Shown here in pieces: positions 48,060 to 59,216 of a stretch of DNA of 64,000 nt. Each line of letters opens with the position of its first letter. The first letter of the stretch is position 1. The notes under the pieces were generated by a model. That model was not told where the DNA came from. It saw only the letters and a list, made by a program, of their open reading frames with translations, and did not search any database. Location: NCBI RefSeq assembly GCF_042453785.1, contig NC_091664.1, positions 8,457,001 through 8,521,000 on the forward strand, read 5' to 3'. Origin of the DNA: Malus domestica. Taxonomy: Eukaryota; Streptophyta; Magnoliopsida; Rosales; Rosaceae. The translations under genes were made by a program, and so were the position numbers.

Positions 48060-48331
48060 TATTGGATTTATGCTTTATTATGTATAACTGGTCAAATAGA
48101 TTTTATATCTAATTTGTTTAATTTTAACTTATATTAATTTTAATGTACCGGACCATGAGAATGATGCAGGTCAATTAAAGGATGAGGAAAATAACTGTTG
48201 GGAGGCCTCGGCTGAGACAAGACAGAGATTTGGGTTTTTGAACTTATTGGCCCAGCCCATGAGATGTTGTCGCTGGCTGGGGCAGGATGGCATGAGGAAT
48301 ATAAAAAAGATGAGGTTGCCGGCTGCTGCTT

Positions 48332-48529
48332 TTTTTTTTTTTTTTTTTTTAAGGGACCAACGGGTAGTTTTAACATGGCAGTCTACCTTTTTGAGGGTCG
48401 GAAAGATTTCTATAGGCATTGTAGCTTATCCTAGACACCATCCTGTGATTTTCTAGCTGCAGAAATCGAACCCAGGATATACTGCGTGGAATAAAGGCCT
48501 AAAATTCGTCCCAAACCACTGAGCCACGA
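48332..48529 (-). mobile_element. tRNA-derived SINE with A and B boxes
   Basis: On the minus strand: A-box-like TGGCTCAGTGG, B-box GGGTTCGATTTC, a unique body and an A tail of about 20 (plus-strand T-run 48332-48350). Perfect 9-bp TSD CTGCTGCTT at 48323-48331 and 48530-48538. A different family from the 34283 SINE. Intact ends suggest a recent insertion. Confidence 0.85.
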
Positions 48530-48538
48530 CTGCTGCTT

Positions 48539-49432
48539 CTCTCCCCCATTTTTTTCATTAGTTTTACTCTTTATTTTAGGGGTTTTGTTCTCTTCATTTA
48601 TGGAGAACTAATGTTCCTAGCTATGGATGGGAGGGACATTTATATTGCGATTATGTAGTTTTATTATTTTGATTCTATTCTAGAGTTTCAAGGTAAATTT
48701 TACGTTGTGGGTGTTCAATGGAATTTTTTATTTATTCCATTTTCGGATTAATGAATGTCGGTTATGGTTCATAGGTTCAATCATGTTTTTCCTATAGTTT
48801 TGTTTTAATATTCATGCTTTTCATGAATTAAATAAATTAGTAGATTGGTATGATTCCGATGGAGTAATTTCTTAATATTTTGTTGCCGTATGTAAAAATT
48901 ATATTTGGGATTATTTCTATAAGGAATTGAATGGGTGTTTAGTTTTGAATATCTAGAATGAAAATCACTTTTTAAGTAGATACGAAAAAAACTTAATTGC
49001 CCCTCATTGTTTGTATCTCAGTTGAGTTTAAAAAGCAATCAAAATAGTGAAACTGCATAGTTGTATGTAGGTGGAACCATGATGCATTAGTGTTTCTTCT
49101 AATTGTTGAATGTTTCTTCTATAAGCCACATTTCATTCAGTATTGTTTTTTGTTTCAGTTTCTACAAATTTTACATTCTTTTTCAACGTTCTTTAAAGAA
49201 TTCGACACTCAGACTTCGAGTTTATACAACTATGCGACACTTGCACTTGCCACTTGGGTTAGCAAGTCCAACTAAAACAAACGAATCGATTAATCAAGTC
49301 TGTTGGTACAACCAACAGTGACACACCTGAAATGCCATACACTCATTTGAGATAGCCTCGGCCTTCGAAGGCCGCTTTAAACTGACACCGAGTCTACCAC
49401 GATCGCGGGAAAATTATGACTCCAACAAGATT
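48539..49432. other. Intergenic sequence
   Basis: No gene or repeat recognised apart from short AT-rich tracts. Confidence 0.5.
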
Positions 49433-49583
49433 AGTTCTTTAAAGTCAGCACATTCTATCGAGCACATCATGTGTGAACGTTTCCTACAAATGCTGCAATT
49501 GGGACCAATCTAGTACTTTTCCTAGTGAACTTCTGTTTTTATTTATTTTATTTTTATTTGGAACCAAGAAAAATATAGTAAAA
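49433..49583 (+). repeat. Direct repeat, right copy
   Basis: Partner of 47345-47500 (shared TCTTTAAAGTC, GCACATTCT, AAATGCTGCAA, TAGTGAACTTCTG). Confidence 0.8.
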
Positions 49584-49599
49584 TTTTGATTTGGGTCCC

Positions 49600-49790
49600 A
49601 TCCAGAATCTTTTTTTTTTTGAGAATCTTAAGAAACTTCACATTTTATCTGTTCATTGTATATCATGAGGCTATAAATCATTTTGATATTTTTTATTTAA
49701 AATTAAATACAAATAATACATAACGAAAACTTGTTGCACAATATACAATGAACAAATATAATGTGTGAATCCGAAAAGAATCCTCATATG
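49600..49790. mobile_element. MITE of the AAAGGATCC family, copy 5 (diverged)
   Basis: Core ATTTAAAATTAAATACAAAT and inverted CATTGTATATC / TATACAATG arm; ends eroded, with a T-run at 49610-49620. Confidence 0.55.
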
Positions 49791-50018
49791 TAAAATTTAT
49801 CAGAGTTGCTTTTTGACGTGTCTTGTTATTTGTATATTTGTGCCGACCACTAACTTCTACAATTTGGCATGTAATTTTCGTGCACGACCTAATTTACGAA
49901 GCTAAGTGGATTCGTTAAAAGATTTGGATCAAATAAGTAACACTTGGACCAAATCCAACAATTATTATAACTTCTGAATCGACAACAAATTCTGTATTGA
50001 TTTTTCTGCAGACTGATA

Positions 50019-50106
50019 TGTTAGGAATGTCGGTACTACAAGATAGAGAATGCACAAAGTAAAGTAGAAAATGGACACTCTAAACTTCACTCATACAATG
50101 TGTAGT

Positions 50107-50148
<42 letters not shown>

Positions 50149-50519
50149 TTCTTGGAGTGGAACTCTAGCTTTGGACTTGATCATTTGTTACTCACTACTT
50201 TCTTAATTGGTTACATCACTACAACATCACATCCATATTTATAGGTGAGGACTTGGCACTCTACTAGTTTCTAGTTCCTTCTACAAACTAGAATTAGTTT
50301 ATAGTTTCTAGTGTATTCTACAAACCTCTAGCTTAATTCTAGACTAGCCATAAAATTGCAGCTTCTAGATCTTTCCATTTGCAACCAAGGAAGCTAGTAC
50401 TTTCTAGCTTCTTCCACCAACTTAATAACTTGCTAGAATTGTCTTGCATGCTCCAACCACCTCACTTGCTTACTAGAATAATCTAGAACATTCATCATGG
50501 GCTGGACCATATACCAACA
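50019..50519 (-). repeat. 3' LTR of the Copia element (501 bp)
   Basis: TGTTAGG...ACCAACA ends. Longer than the 5' LTR because of an expanded CACTCT array (50111-50147) and an extra segment with TTCTACAAACTAGAATTAG near 50279. Confidence 0.92.
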
Positions 50520-50652
50520 ATCTCCCCCTCCAGTCCATGAGGGAGGAATTCCGATCATGACTCCAAGTTACTTGGAGTCCATCCCAGCAGCCTTAATGCA
50601 ATATTCCAACTTTGATTTTGTGACTACCTTTGTCAACATGTCTGAAGAATTA

Positions 50653-51960
50653 TTATCGGTATGAATCTTCTTCAGCTGTAGCAATAACATCTCTAATCCA
50701 GTGATAACAAATATCAATGTGCTTGGTGTGTGAATGATATGTAGTGTTCTTGCTCAAATCCAAATCACTCTGACTATCACAATAAATGCCATAATCACTC
50801 TGCTTCAAACCCAACTCTTGGAGAAACCGCTTCAGCCACAACACCTCCTTGCATGCTTCTGTAACGGCTATGTATTCAGCCTCGGTTATGGACAAAGCAA
50901 CACACTTTTGCAACTTGGATTGCCAAGACACGGCTCCCCTTGCAAAATTAAACAAGTACCCAGACGTAGATTTTCTACCATCTAGGTCACCTCCCATGTC
51001 AGCATCTGTAAATCATTCCAAGATTAGTTTGGAACCGCCAAAGCACAAGCACATCTTAGAAGTCCCCTTCAAATATCTGAGAATCCACTTAACAACTTCC
51101 CAGTGGTCCTTCCCTGGATTAGAGAGAAACCTGCTCACCACACCTAATGCATAAGCAGTATCTGGCCATGTGCACACCATTGCATACATGATACTTCCTA
51201 CTGCTAAAGAGTAGGGAACAACTGCCATTTTCTCCTTTTCTTCATATGTTTTTGGACACGACTCTTTGCTCAACTTGATATGATTGGCTAAAGGTGAGCT
51301 TACCGGTATGGCTGTTTTCATGTTAAACCTTTCAAGCACCCGTTCAACATACTTGTGACAGCCACAACTTCTTGGATTTTCTGTCACGAATTATCTCCAT
51401 GTCCAAAATCTGCTTGGCTGGCCCTAAGTCCTCAATGTCAAGGGACTTAGATAAATCTTCTTTGAGCTTTTTAATCATAAAAGCATCTTGACTGACAATC
51501 AACATGTCATCAACATAAAGCAAAAAATGATGAATTTACCTCTAGAAAATTGTTTGATATAGACACAAGAGTCAGCATGAGTTCTCTTGTACCTATTACT
51601 CACCATGAATGAGTTGAACTTCTTATTCCACTGTCTCGGAGCCTGCTTAAGACCATATAAGCTTTTCTTGAGCTTGCGCACCAAATTTTTTTTACCTTTG
51701 ACTTCAAAGCCTATGGGTTGCTCCATATATATATATATCTCATATTCTAAATTTCTGTAGAGAAATGCAGTTTTGATGTCTAACTGCTTGAACTCAAGAT
51801 CCATGCTTGTTGCCATACCAAAGATAACTCGAATGGAAGTCATCTTCACCACCGATGAGAAAATCTCATCAAAGTCAACCCCTTTCTTTTGACCAAAACC
51901 TTTGACAACCAAACGAGCCATGTACCTTGTCATGTTGTCGTCTCTTTTCAATTTGAACAC
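50653..51960 (-). pseudogene. Copia reverse transcriptase and RNase H region, broken
   Basis: Starts in the RT with MARLVVKGFGQKKGVDF and QLDIKTAFLYRNLE, then LVRKLKKSLYGLKQAPRQW. A frameshift lies just before the LYVDD catalytic motif (about 51495-51510), and another near 51387 before VERVLERFN. A stop at about 51013 separates the RNase H part, which has SITEAEYIAVTEAC and KHIDICYHWIRD. An (AT)n tract at 51726-51740 adds residues right after the QLDIKTAFL motif. The normal product copies the element RNA into DNA. Confidence 0.9.
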
Positions 51961-52480
51961 CTATTTGTTTTTTCAATGCTTTTCTGCCTTTTGGAAGCTC
52001 CACCAGCTCATAAGTATCATTATTTAATAAGGAATCCATCTCTGACTCCATTACCTTCATCCATCTGTCACTGTCGTTATAAGCTCTGGCCTCCTCATAA
52101 GTTTCGGGCTCTCCATAATTAGTCAGTATGATATACTCTGATGAATAATACTTGGTAGATGGTCTTCGACTCCTACTCGATCTTCTGACCTGGTCTTCAT
52201 TCTCTTGCGGGGCTGGAGGCTCCCCCTGATATAGTTCTCCTTGATTATGCTTTTCTTGACTAGGCTCCCCCTGATCAGCAATTTCATGGTCTGGCATATC
52301 TTGATCAGGCTCCCCCTGATCAACATTATCTGGTTCTGCAGGCACTTCATTGGCAGCTGCTTCAAGGATGTCACCATGACTTTTTTCATCTGAAGCTAAT
52401 GGATCAACTTCTCTGACTGCGCCATCTGGTTGTGTCTCTTTATCCGAATCCCCAATTGTTTGATCTTTATAAAAGACCAA
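51875..52480 (-). pseudogene. Copia integrase-RT linker
   Basis: Acidic linker with several QGEP repeats, then RSSRSRRPSTKYY and YEEARAYNDSDRWMKVMESE, the usual start of the RT region. Frameshifted relative to the RT at about 51960. Confidence 0.8.
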
Positions 52481-52516
52481 ATCTCTACTTCTGATAAACT
52501 TCTTCTGGTATAAGTC

Positions 52517-53413
52517 TCATAATCTATAACCAAAATCTTCACCGCCATAACCAAGAAAGATACACGGTGTAGCTTTGAAGTCTAACTTCGATCTCTGTTC
52601 TTTGGGCACATGCACTAAAGCTTTGCAACCAAACACCTTCAAACGAGAGTAAGACACATCATTACTAGTCCATACTTTCTTTGGAATATCAAGACATAAT
52701 AGTGTTGATAGAGATCGGTTGATCAAATAGCAGGCTGTTCTTATAGCTTCACCCCAGAACTGCTTAGATAACTTTGCAGTCATCAGCATACACCTGACTT
52801 TCTCCATGATGGTTCGGTTCATTCTTTCAGCAACACCGTTATGTTGTGGAATTCCAAGAACTGTCTTCTCATGATGTATGCCATGTTTCACACAATACTC
52901 TCTAAACTGGTGAGATGTGTACTTGCCGTTGTTGTCGCTACGAAGGCACTTAAGAGGTTTCCCAGTTTCCCTCTCCACCATGGCATGGAACTCCTGGAAT
53001 GTCTAAAACACCTGGTATTTTGATTTCAACAAAAACACCCAGACCCTTCGTGAAGCATCATCAATATAAGTAGCAAAATATTTATTTCTTCCAAGTGACT
53101 CGACTTCCATAGGACCACACACATCTGAATAAACAAGATCTAACAAATTTCCTTTCTTTGTAGATGGAACATAAAAACTAACTCTTCTTTGTTTACCAAA
53201 TAAACAGTGCTCACAAGAGTTTAATGACGTACATTTGGCAAAGGGAATGTGAGGCTTCTTTGCCATAACTTGTAGGCCTTTCTCGTTCATGTGGCCTAGC
53301 GTTTTATGCCACAAGTCTAGAGATGAGTCCTCCACAGCATTCAACTCACCTTTCAAAACCTTGGCATTTGACCGGTACAACGTACAACAAAGTTGTGCTC
53401 TTTCTACCACCAT
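52517..53413 (-). pseudogene. Copia integrase, split by a stop/frameshift
   Basis: The zinc-binding part has LWHKTLGHMNE...CEHCLFGKQ (HHCC). The catalytic DDE residues lie in YSDVCGPM, LRSDNNGKYTS and HNGVAERMNRT. A break at about 53000 separates the first Asp from the second. The C-terminal core FLGYGGEDFGYR is present. Confidence 0.88.
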
Positions 53414-54609
53414 TAAGCCTTTAATAAGTTCAATTTTCCTTCGCCAATATGGTGATAATAACCTTGTCGATCAATGGTACCGATGAATATCAGATTGAGA
53501 CGTATATCAGGAATATGTCTCGCATCTTTCAACATCAACTGGCAGCCGAGGTTAGTTCTTAGGCAAATATCACCAATTCCAATAATTTTGGAATAGCTTT
53601 CATTCCCCATCTTCACTATGCCAAAGTCACCTTCTTTGTATGTACTGAAGAATTCCCATTTGGATGTATCATGGAAGGAAGCTTCATTGTCAAAGATCCA
53701 TTCAATGTCTCTGTTTGAATCACCCATATGCAGACATTCACCAACAGACAATATTTCTGGTACATCACCACATATGACAACGGTGGTATTACCAGTATCA
53801 TCTTTCTTTTGATTGTTTCCTTCCCTTTGCCCTTTCTTCCAAACTCGACAATTTTTTTTCATATGGCCTTCTTTACCACAATGGTGGCATGCACCTCTGA
53901 ATCTTGACTTGGATCAGTTAGGACTCCTGCCATGACCTCTAGGCCCTCTACTCTTGCTTCTTCTACGGTTCTCTGTGACAGATACTTGGAAGCTATCTGT
54001 GCCAGAAGTCTTTCTCCTTGTTTCTTCATTGAGCATGCTATTTTTAACATTCTAAAGAGTAAGAACACCATTAGGACCAAAGTTACTTACACTCACCACA
54101 AATGTCTCCCAACTATCTGGCAAGGATCCAAGTAACAAGAGCGATTGCAACTCGTCCTCAATTGTCATGCTCATAGTAGCCAACTAGTTGATGATATTAT
54201 GGAAATTGTTTAAGTGTTCTGCTACACTTAAACCATCTTTGTACTTCACATTGATGAGTTCTTTGATCAAGAAGGCTTTCTTGGCTGGGGTCTTCTTCTC
54301 GAACAAGGACTCAAGCTTCGTCCAAAACTCACGGGCATTGGTTTCATTAGACACATGGTGAAAAACACAATCGTCCACCCATTGTCTAATTGTGCCAATT
54401 GCCTTGTGATTCATCTTCTTCCACTCGGCATCGGACATGCTCTCGGGCTTAACGGCATCTCCTTCAATTGGCTCATGCAAATCCTTGGAATAGAGAATAT
54501 CCTTCATCATTGGCTTCCATGTTACCCAATTGGAGTTGGTGAGTTTGATCATAGTGCCACTTCCTTCCATCTCGTAGTACGAGCCAACCGGGCTCTGATA
54601 CTTTTTCAT
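53413..54609 (-). pseudogene. Copia gag and protease, with stops and lost active site
   Basis: Gag starts at ATG 54609 (MKKYQSPVGS), with NWVTWKPMMKDIL, LFEKKTPAKKAFL and a CCHC knuckle CHHCGKEGHMKKNC (about 53864-53905). In-frame stops interrupt at 54184-54186 (TAG), about 54054 (TAG) and about 53918 (TGA). In the protease, the Asp-Ser/Thr-Gly active site is changed to Asp-Asn-Glu (IFDNEASFHDT). Confidence 0.88.
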
Positions 54610-54639
54610 AGTACGAGCCCGGTTGGCTCTGATACCACT

Positions 54640-55086
54640 TGTTAGGAATGTCGGTACTACAAGATAGATAATACACAAAGTAAAGTACAAAATGGACACT
54701 CTAAACTTCACTCACACAATGTGTAGTGAAACACTCTCACTTTCACTCTTGGAGTGGAACTCTAGCGTTGGACTTGATCCTTTGCTACTCACTACTTTCT
54801 TGATTGGTTACATCACTACAACATCACACCCATATTTATAGGTGAGGACTTGGCACTCTACTAGTTTCTAGTTTCTAGTATATTCTACAAACCTCTAGCT
54901 TAATTCTAGACTAGCCACAAAATTGTAGCTTCTAGATCTTTCCATTTGCAACCAAGGAAGCTAATACTTTCTAGCTTCTTCCACCAACTTAATAACTTGC
55001 TAGAATTGTCTAGCATGCTCCAACCACCTCACTTACTTACTAGAATAATCTAGAACATTCATCATGAGCTGGATCATATACCAACA
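54640..55086 (-). repeat. 5' LTR of the Copia element (447 bp)
   Basis: TGTTAGG...ACCAACA ends; adjoins the PBS. TATTTATAGG (about 54834-54843) is a TATA-like motif only when read on plus; its minus equivalent CCTATAAATA is the probable promoter. Confidence 0.92.
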
Positions 55087-55091
55087 TGATA

Positions 55092-55466
55092 TACTTTCCG
55101 AGTTCCCACCATGCAATTGCGTTGCAAATTAATTTGCATGGAAAAATGCTCATCTCTGCAGACCAAAGACGGCCAGATATCTGTGATCACTAATTAATTA
55201 AAACAACAAGAATAATGTGTATGACAAAACGACTTTCACACCCCGCCGTATGCTGCTCGACAACTTTGTGGAAAAACAAATCAAAAGAAAAGAAAAAGAT
55301 TATTCTTAATTAATATTCATATATGTATCTAAGTCTGTGAGTCACGAGTCTTGGAGTATTGACTAAGCCCTTAGACTTATTTTTCTTGATCGTGCGTGAA
55401 TGCACTAACTGCTGCCAGAGACGTCTGTGCTATGCTTGTAGTGATATCGTGTGTTTGGGATGTTAA
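55092..55466. other. Intergenic sequence
   Basis: No recognised feature. Confidence 0.5.
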
Positions 55467-55469
55467 TTA

Positions 55470-55811
55470 GACTATCTCCAATCAAAGGACATCTAGTCAA
55501 TATTAACCCTGAAATTGAACAAAATAATCTTCAACCAAAGAGCATTTACAAATGGGTATATTCGGGGCTCAAATCAGCCCCCCCCCCAGAAGGCCTAAAA
55601 AGTGCCACCCCCAAGCACGTAGGCATTTTTTTTTCCGCTTGTTAGTTAATGACATGGTGAAAAGGTACTTGGGCATACTAAAAAGTAATAAAAATATATA
55701 GAGAGTAATATTTAGCCAATATGGTTGAAGATGGAAAAAAATAGTTTGTTACTATTCTTTAAAAAATAATATTTTTGAGGCCTATGTAGCCCTCCATAAT
55801 TGGAGATTGCC
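55470..55811. mobile_element. PIF/Harbinger-type MITE, TTA TSD
   Basis: TTA at 55467-55469 and 55812-55814; TIR GACTATCTCCAAT / ATTGGAGATTGCC, related to the ends of 10850-11720. Contains a C-run near 55579. Confidence 0.75.
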
Positions 55812-55814
55812 TTA

Positions 55815-56570
55815 GTAGTGTATCCGATTCAAGTTTTTGTTATTAGAGTGATAGTGTTTGGTGCTTGGAGTGGAATGTCAGGAGGTTTGTGAAGACCGGC
55901 CAAACAAAGGCATGAAATAAGAACCTCTTGAGGGATGAAATAGAGGAGCGGTCAAGATTTGAGATGAATCTACTTGAAAGAGCATTGTATCATTTCGACG
56001 AAGTGAAAAAGTTTCAACTGGTCCTCTACAAAAGTCGAACTTAATACATCTTACTTACAAAAAGAAAGAAATACCACTAGATTGTATTATTAAGTGACGT
56101 CTTATTTAATATATTTATTAAAATTGGAAATGTACTCTTATGTTATGACTTAGAGACGTAAAAACAACGATTAGGACACTTTTGCTATTGACTTCGCTTG
56201 TGTATAGGATGAAAACATCAAAACAAGCAAAAAAACCTCTCATTCAAGTTGACTTGACAAGCGGGAAAATTCCTTGTTTTGCTTTCTTGAGTGTCAGCAA
56301 GTCTGAGTCATACATAGCTGCACATATACCCCTTAAATTTCCATATCTATTTCCCCCACAAGGAAACTGCACTGTAAGAAGCCTTCAAGCTCCCAATAAT
56401 TCTCTCCTCTTGAATATTTCTCCACCTCCCTTTATCAAATAAATATATACAGCTTCCTACACACACCCATATATTATATATAGACACCCTCCAAGTCCAA
56501 TATATATAAGATCTTAATATATATAACATACATATATATATATATATATATTGTATATGTATATGTCACC
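55815..56570 (+). other. Upstream region of the C2 gene
   Basis: AT-rich; a TA-dinucleotide tract at 56530-56550 lies 20-40 bases before the ATG and may include the TATA box. No other feature. Confidence 0.45.
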
Positions 56571-57161
56571 ATGTTGAAGCAGCACAGCCACCAGCCACTG
56601 ATGAAGATGGAGATCACAGTGCTATCAGCCCAAGGTCTGAAGACCTCATCTCCCTCTCTCTTCTCCAACAAAATCAGACCCTTCGTCACCATCACCACTC
56701 TCCCGTCCACTATTGCTCAGCCATGCACACCCAAAACCAACGGTGATCGCACCCTCCACGTGTACAAAACAAGGGTGGATGATCAAGGAGGCGTCAGCCC
56801 TACATGGGGTGACAAATTTCATGTCCCTATTGATACAACTTTCTTCAACAACAGGTATTCTTGCATATATCTCCAGCTCTTCACCAAGAGGCTCATAATG
56901 GGCCGGGTTGAGCTGGGTTGGTGCCAAATCCCGGTCAATGATATTGGGTTCCCGCCGGCCAGTTCGGCACGGTTCTTGAGTTACCGGCTACGGGCTAGGG
57001 ACGGTTCCAGGACTAATGGGATTGTGAACCTTTCTGTGAAGTTGGAGAATTTGGGTCCGGTCACCGATCACCGGCCTTTAAACTCAACGACTGTACCGGA
57101 TTTTGGTATGTGTGGCAGTCATTGGTACGCCGGTCACAACCCTACTGCCACCATTGGGTGA
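56571..57161 (+). CDS. Small C2-domain protein (BAP/SRC2-like)
   Basis: Single-exon, 196 residues. A C2 domain occupies about residues 12-145: the first strand MEITVLSAQGLK, then IRPFVTIT, then WGDKFHVPID, and a late LSYRLRARDGSRTNGIVNLSV. In plants, short intronless C2 proteins with this LSYRLR-x-DG-x-x-NGI ending resemble BON1-associated proteins (BAP), which bind membranes or phospholipids and damp cell death; SRC2-like proteins are the alternative. Few acidic calcium-loop residues are seen (only DD near residue 69), so calcium binding is uncertain. The C-terminal 40 residues contain no known motif. No signal peptide or membrane segment. The ATG is chosen as the first in frame. Confidence 0.85.
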   Translation: MLKQHSHQPLMKMEITVLSAQGLKTSSPSLFSNKIRPFVTITTLPSTIAQPCTPKTNGDRTLHVYKTRVDDQGGVSPTWGDKFHVPIDTTFFNNRYSCIYLQLFTKRLIMGRVELGWCQIPVNDIGFPPASSARFLSYRLRARDGSRTNGIVNLSVKLENLGPVTDHRPLNSTTVPDFGMCGSHWYAGHNPTATIG

Positions 57162-58090
57162 GTGCTCTGTGAGTCGTCAAGGTCGGAGAGGTCACATGGG
57201 TTTTGGTTGTAAAGAGGCAGATGGCTGGGACCATGTCAATAATTTGCACTAAAACCACACACTTGGATGAACCCAACACGTCTTTACTTTGGTCCCGTTT
57301 AGTCGCGGATTAAGTTTTTTGGGAATGTAACTTTTATGTCTACTTTCTCTGGAGATGAGATGAGAAATTATTATTACCTTGTTTGGAAACAACGAAAAAT
57401 ATGATGAGCTTAATTTATTTATAAGTTTATGTAAGATCTTTATTTATTTTTTACTAACAACGAGAAATGAAGATTTGAACTTGGATTACGAGCTAGTTGA
57501 TAAAACAATGTTGTTTATTTCATATGTTTCGAAAAAATACACTCCTATGTTTAGCGAGTGTAAATTGATTTGGTATAAATTTAGTTTCACTTGAAATGAA
57601 CTTTTGGAAAAATCAAAAGGAGCATGCAATAAAAATATTAGAGTAATAAATATATTTTGAGAGCTCTATATAAAATTTATATTTCAACGGTATTTCTTAG
57701 GTTATAGCTTAAGGATTCCCTTCCTTGAGCTAGCTTATCATTCTAGAATGTTACGCTACACTGAGATTCTATATTTGATTTCTCGTTTTCCCAATATTTT
57801 TATATTAAAAAGAATCTCACTTTCGTGAAACAAATATATTGTTGTGTTTTTTCCTGGTGGAGAAGCTAGGGGTACACATCAAAATGCCCAATGTCGTGAA
57901 AAGATTGATACTTGAATCAAATCAATGACGAGAGTGAGGAGAACTTTCTTGCAATTTTCTTTCTAATAAGTAGTAGTGGTTGAGACGCTAGAAAAACAAA
58001 AACAACCACCAGTTGTCTAGTATTTCCAAATGTAAAGATTAAAAGCTCATCAAATCCAATCCAATCAATTGACTTTCACTACATTGGCAA
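57162..58090. other. C2 gene 3' flank and intergenic sequence
   Basis: Short open frames without domain; AT-rich. Nothing supported. Confidence 0.5.
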
Positions 58091-58093
58091 TTC

Positions 58094-58250
58094 GTGGTGC
58101 AATCCACACTCATTTTTACTTCTCACATACGCCTTTTAATTTTGTTCATCGTATTGAACGAACTGAAAAAAAAAAAAGACAATAATTAACAAAAGTGTTT
58201 AGAAGATAAAAAAAAAAAAAAGATAAAAAAAAGTGTAAAAATAGCACCAC
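58094..58250. mobile_element. GTGTGATATCC MITE, copy 4 (degraded)
   Basis: GTGGTGCAATCCACACTCAT start, ACTTCTCACATACGCC and reversed GTGTTTAGAAGATAAAA; expanded A-runs in the right half. Confidence 0.55.
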
Positions 58251-59200
58251 CCTTTATCTTTCCACGTTGGGTAAGTGTAGATCCATGACAAATTCAGAGG
58301 TTGGTGGGTTTAACTTGCTATCATTTAAATCCCCCAATCCTATCATTTTGTTTAATTGATTTGATTGTGAAAGGCCATCCAACTTGCAACCATATTTAGG
58401 GGTGGACAAACGGGCTGGGTCCAGAAATTCTTTAAAAAAAGCGATGGGGCAAGTTCCGAAAATATCCGCATGTTATTTTACCACTCATCAATTTCTGTCT
58501 GCTCTCACGTGATGAGAGGCAAAAGAATAAGGGGATACATCTTTGTTCAGGTCAAGTTTATCCAATAAACAATTGACTCGTGATCATTTTCTTCGTTTCG
58601 TTACTCAACAAAAACTTGGTTTATACGAACGTGTGTTGCGTGTTACGTGTTACGTGTTACAGTATAAACAAACTGAGATAGCAGCCCTTTTAAGTGCCAT
58701 ACAAAAGTAGACATTGGGATTTATGCCTTGTTACGAGCTTGATGTGCACGACTGTAATTTGCAAGCACATCGAATACTAACAAGGGTCCGGTCAGTAAAT
58801 AATCTTATTAACTTGTGATAACGCATTTCTACACAATCAAGTGAACCTTCTTTCGAAGCAGTTTGTTTATATATATAATTTACCGTGGAAATGCCCTGGC
58901 AACACCCATGTACAGAAAGCACCTAAAGAACGCCAGGGCAACAACGAAAACGATGTGCCGTTGTCATAGTCACTACTACGCCGACAAGATCAATGACAAC
59001 TGCTATGCCTACTCTACAACAGCAAACAACATTAACAATGACAATATAGAAGACCTGCAGTGTGTCGAGGGCGAAGCTTTTGCATTTGGTTACTCTCCAG
59101 CAAGCCTGCTTTTGAGTCCAGTGCCAAGTTTGCATATGATTACACTCAAGTCTCGAGCACAAATTTGTATGTAATTCTGCAGCGTGCCCAAGCATAAGTC
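58251..59200. other. Intergenic sequence, 3' flank of the RING gene
   Basis: Includes four tandem copies of GTGTTACGT-like units (58630-58660). The last part (58850-59216) is probably the RING gene 3' UTR. Confidence 0.4.
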
Positions 59201-59216
59201 TATGATGAGAGGAATT

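Larger units (their letters stand above)
50019..55086 (-). mobile_element. Complete but defective Ty1/Copia retrotransposon
   Basis: LTRs at 50019-50519 and 54640-55086; identical TSD TGATA at 50014-50018 and 55087-55091. PBS TGGTATCAGAGC (54626-54637, minus), complementary to initiator tRNA-Met, and PPT GGAGGGGGAGAT just before the 3' LTR. Domain order gag, protease, integrase, reverse transcriptase, RNase H defines Copia. Several stops and frameshifts make it inactive. The first 100 bases of the two LTRs differ at about five positions, so the insertion is not very recent. Confidence 0.95.
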
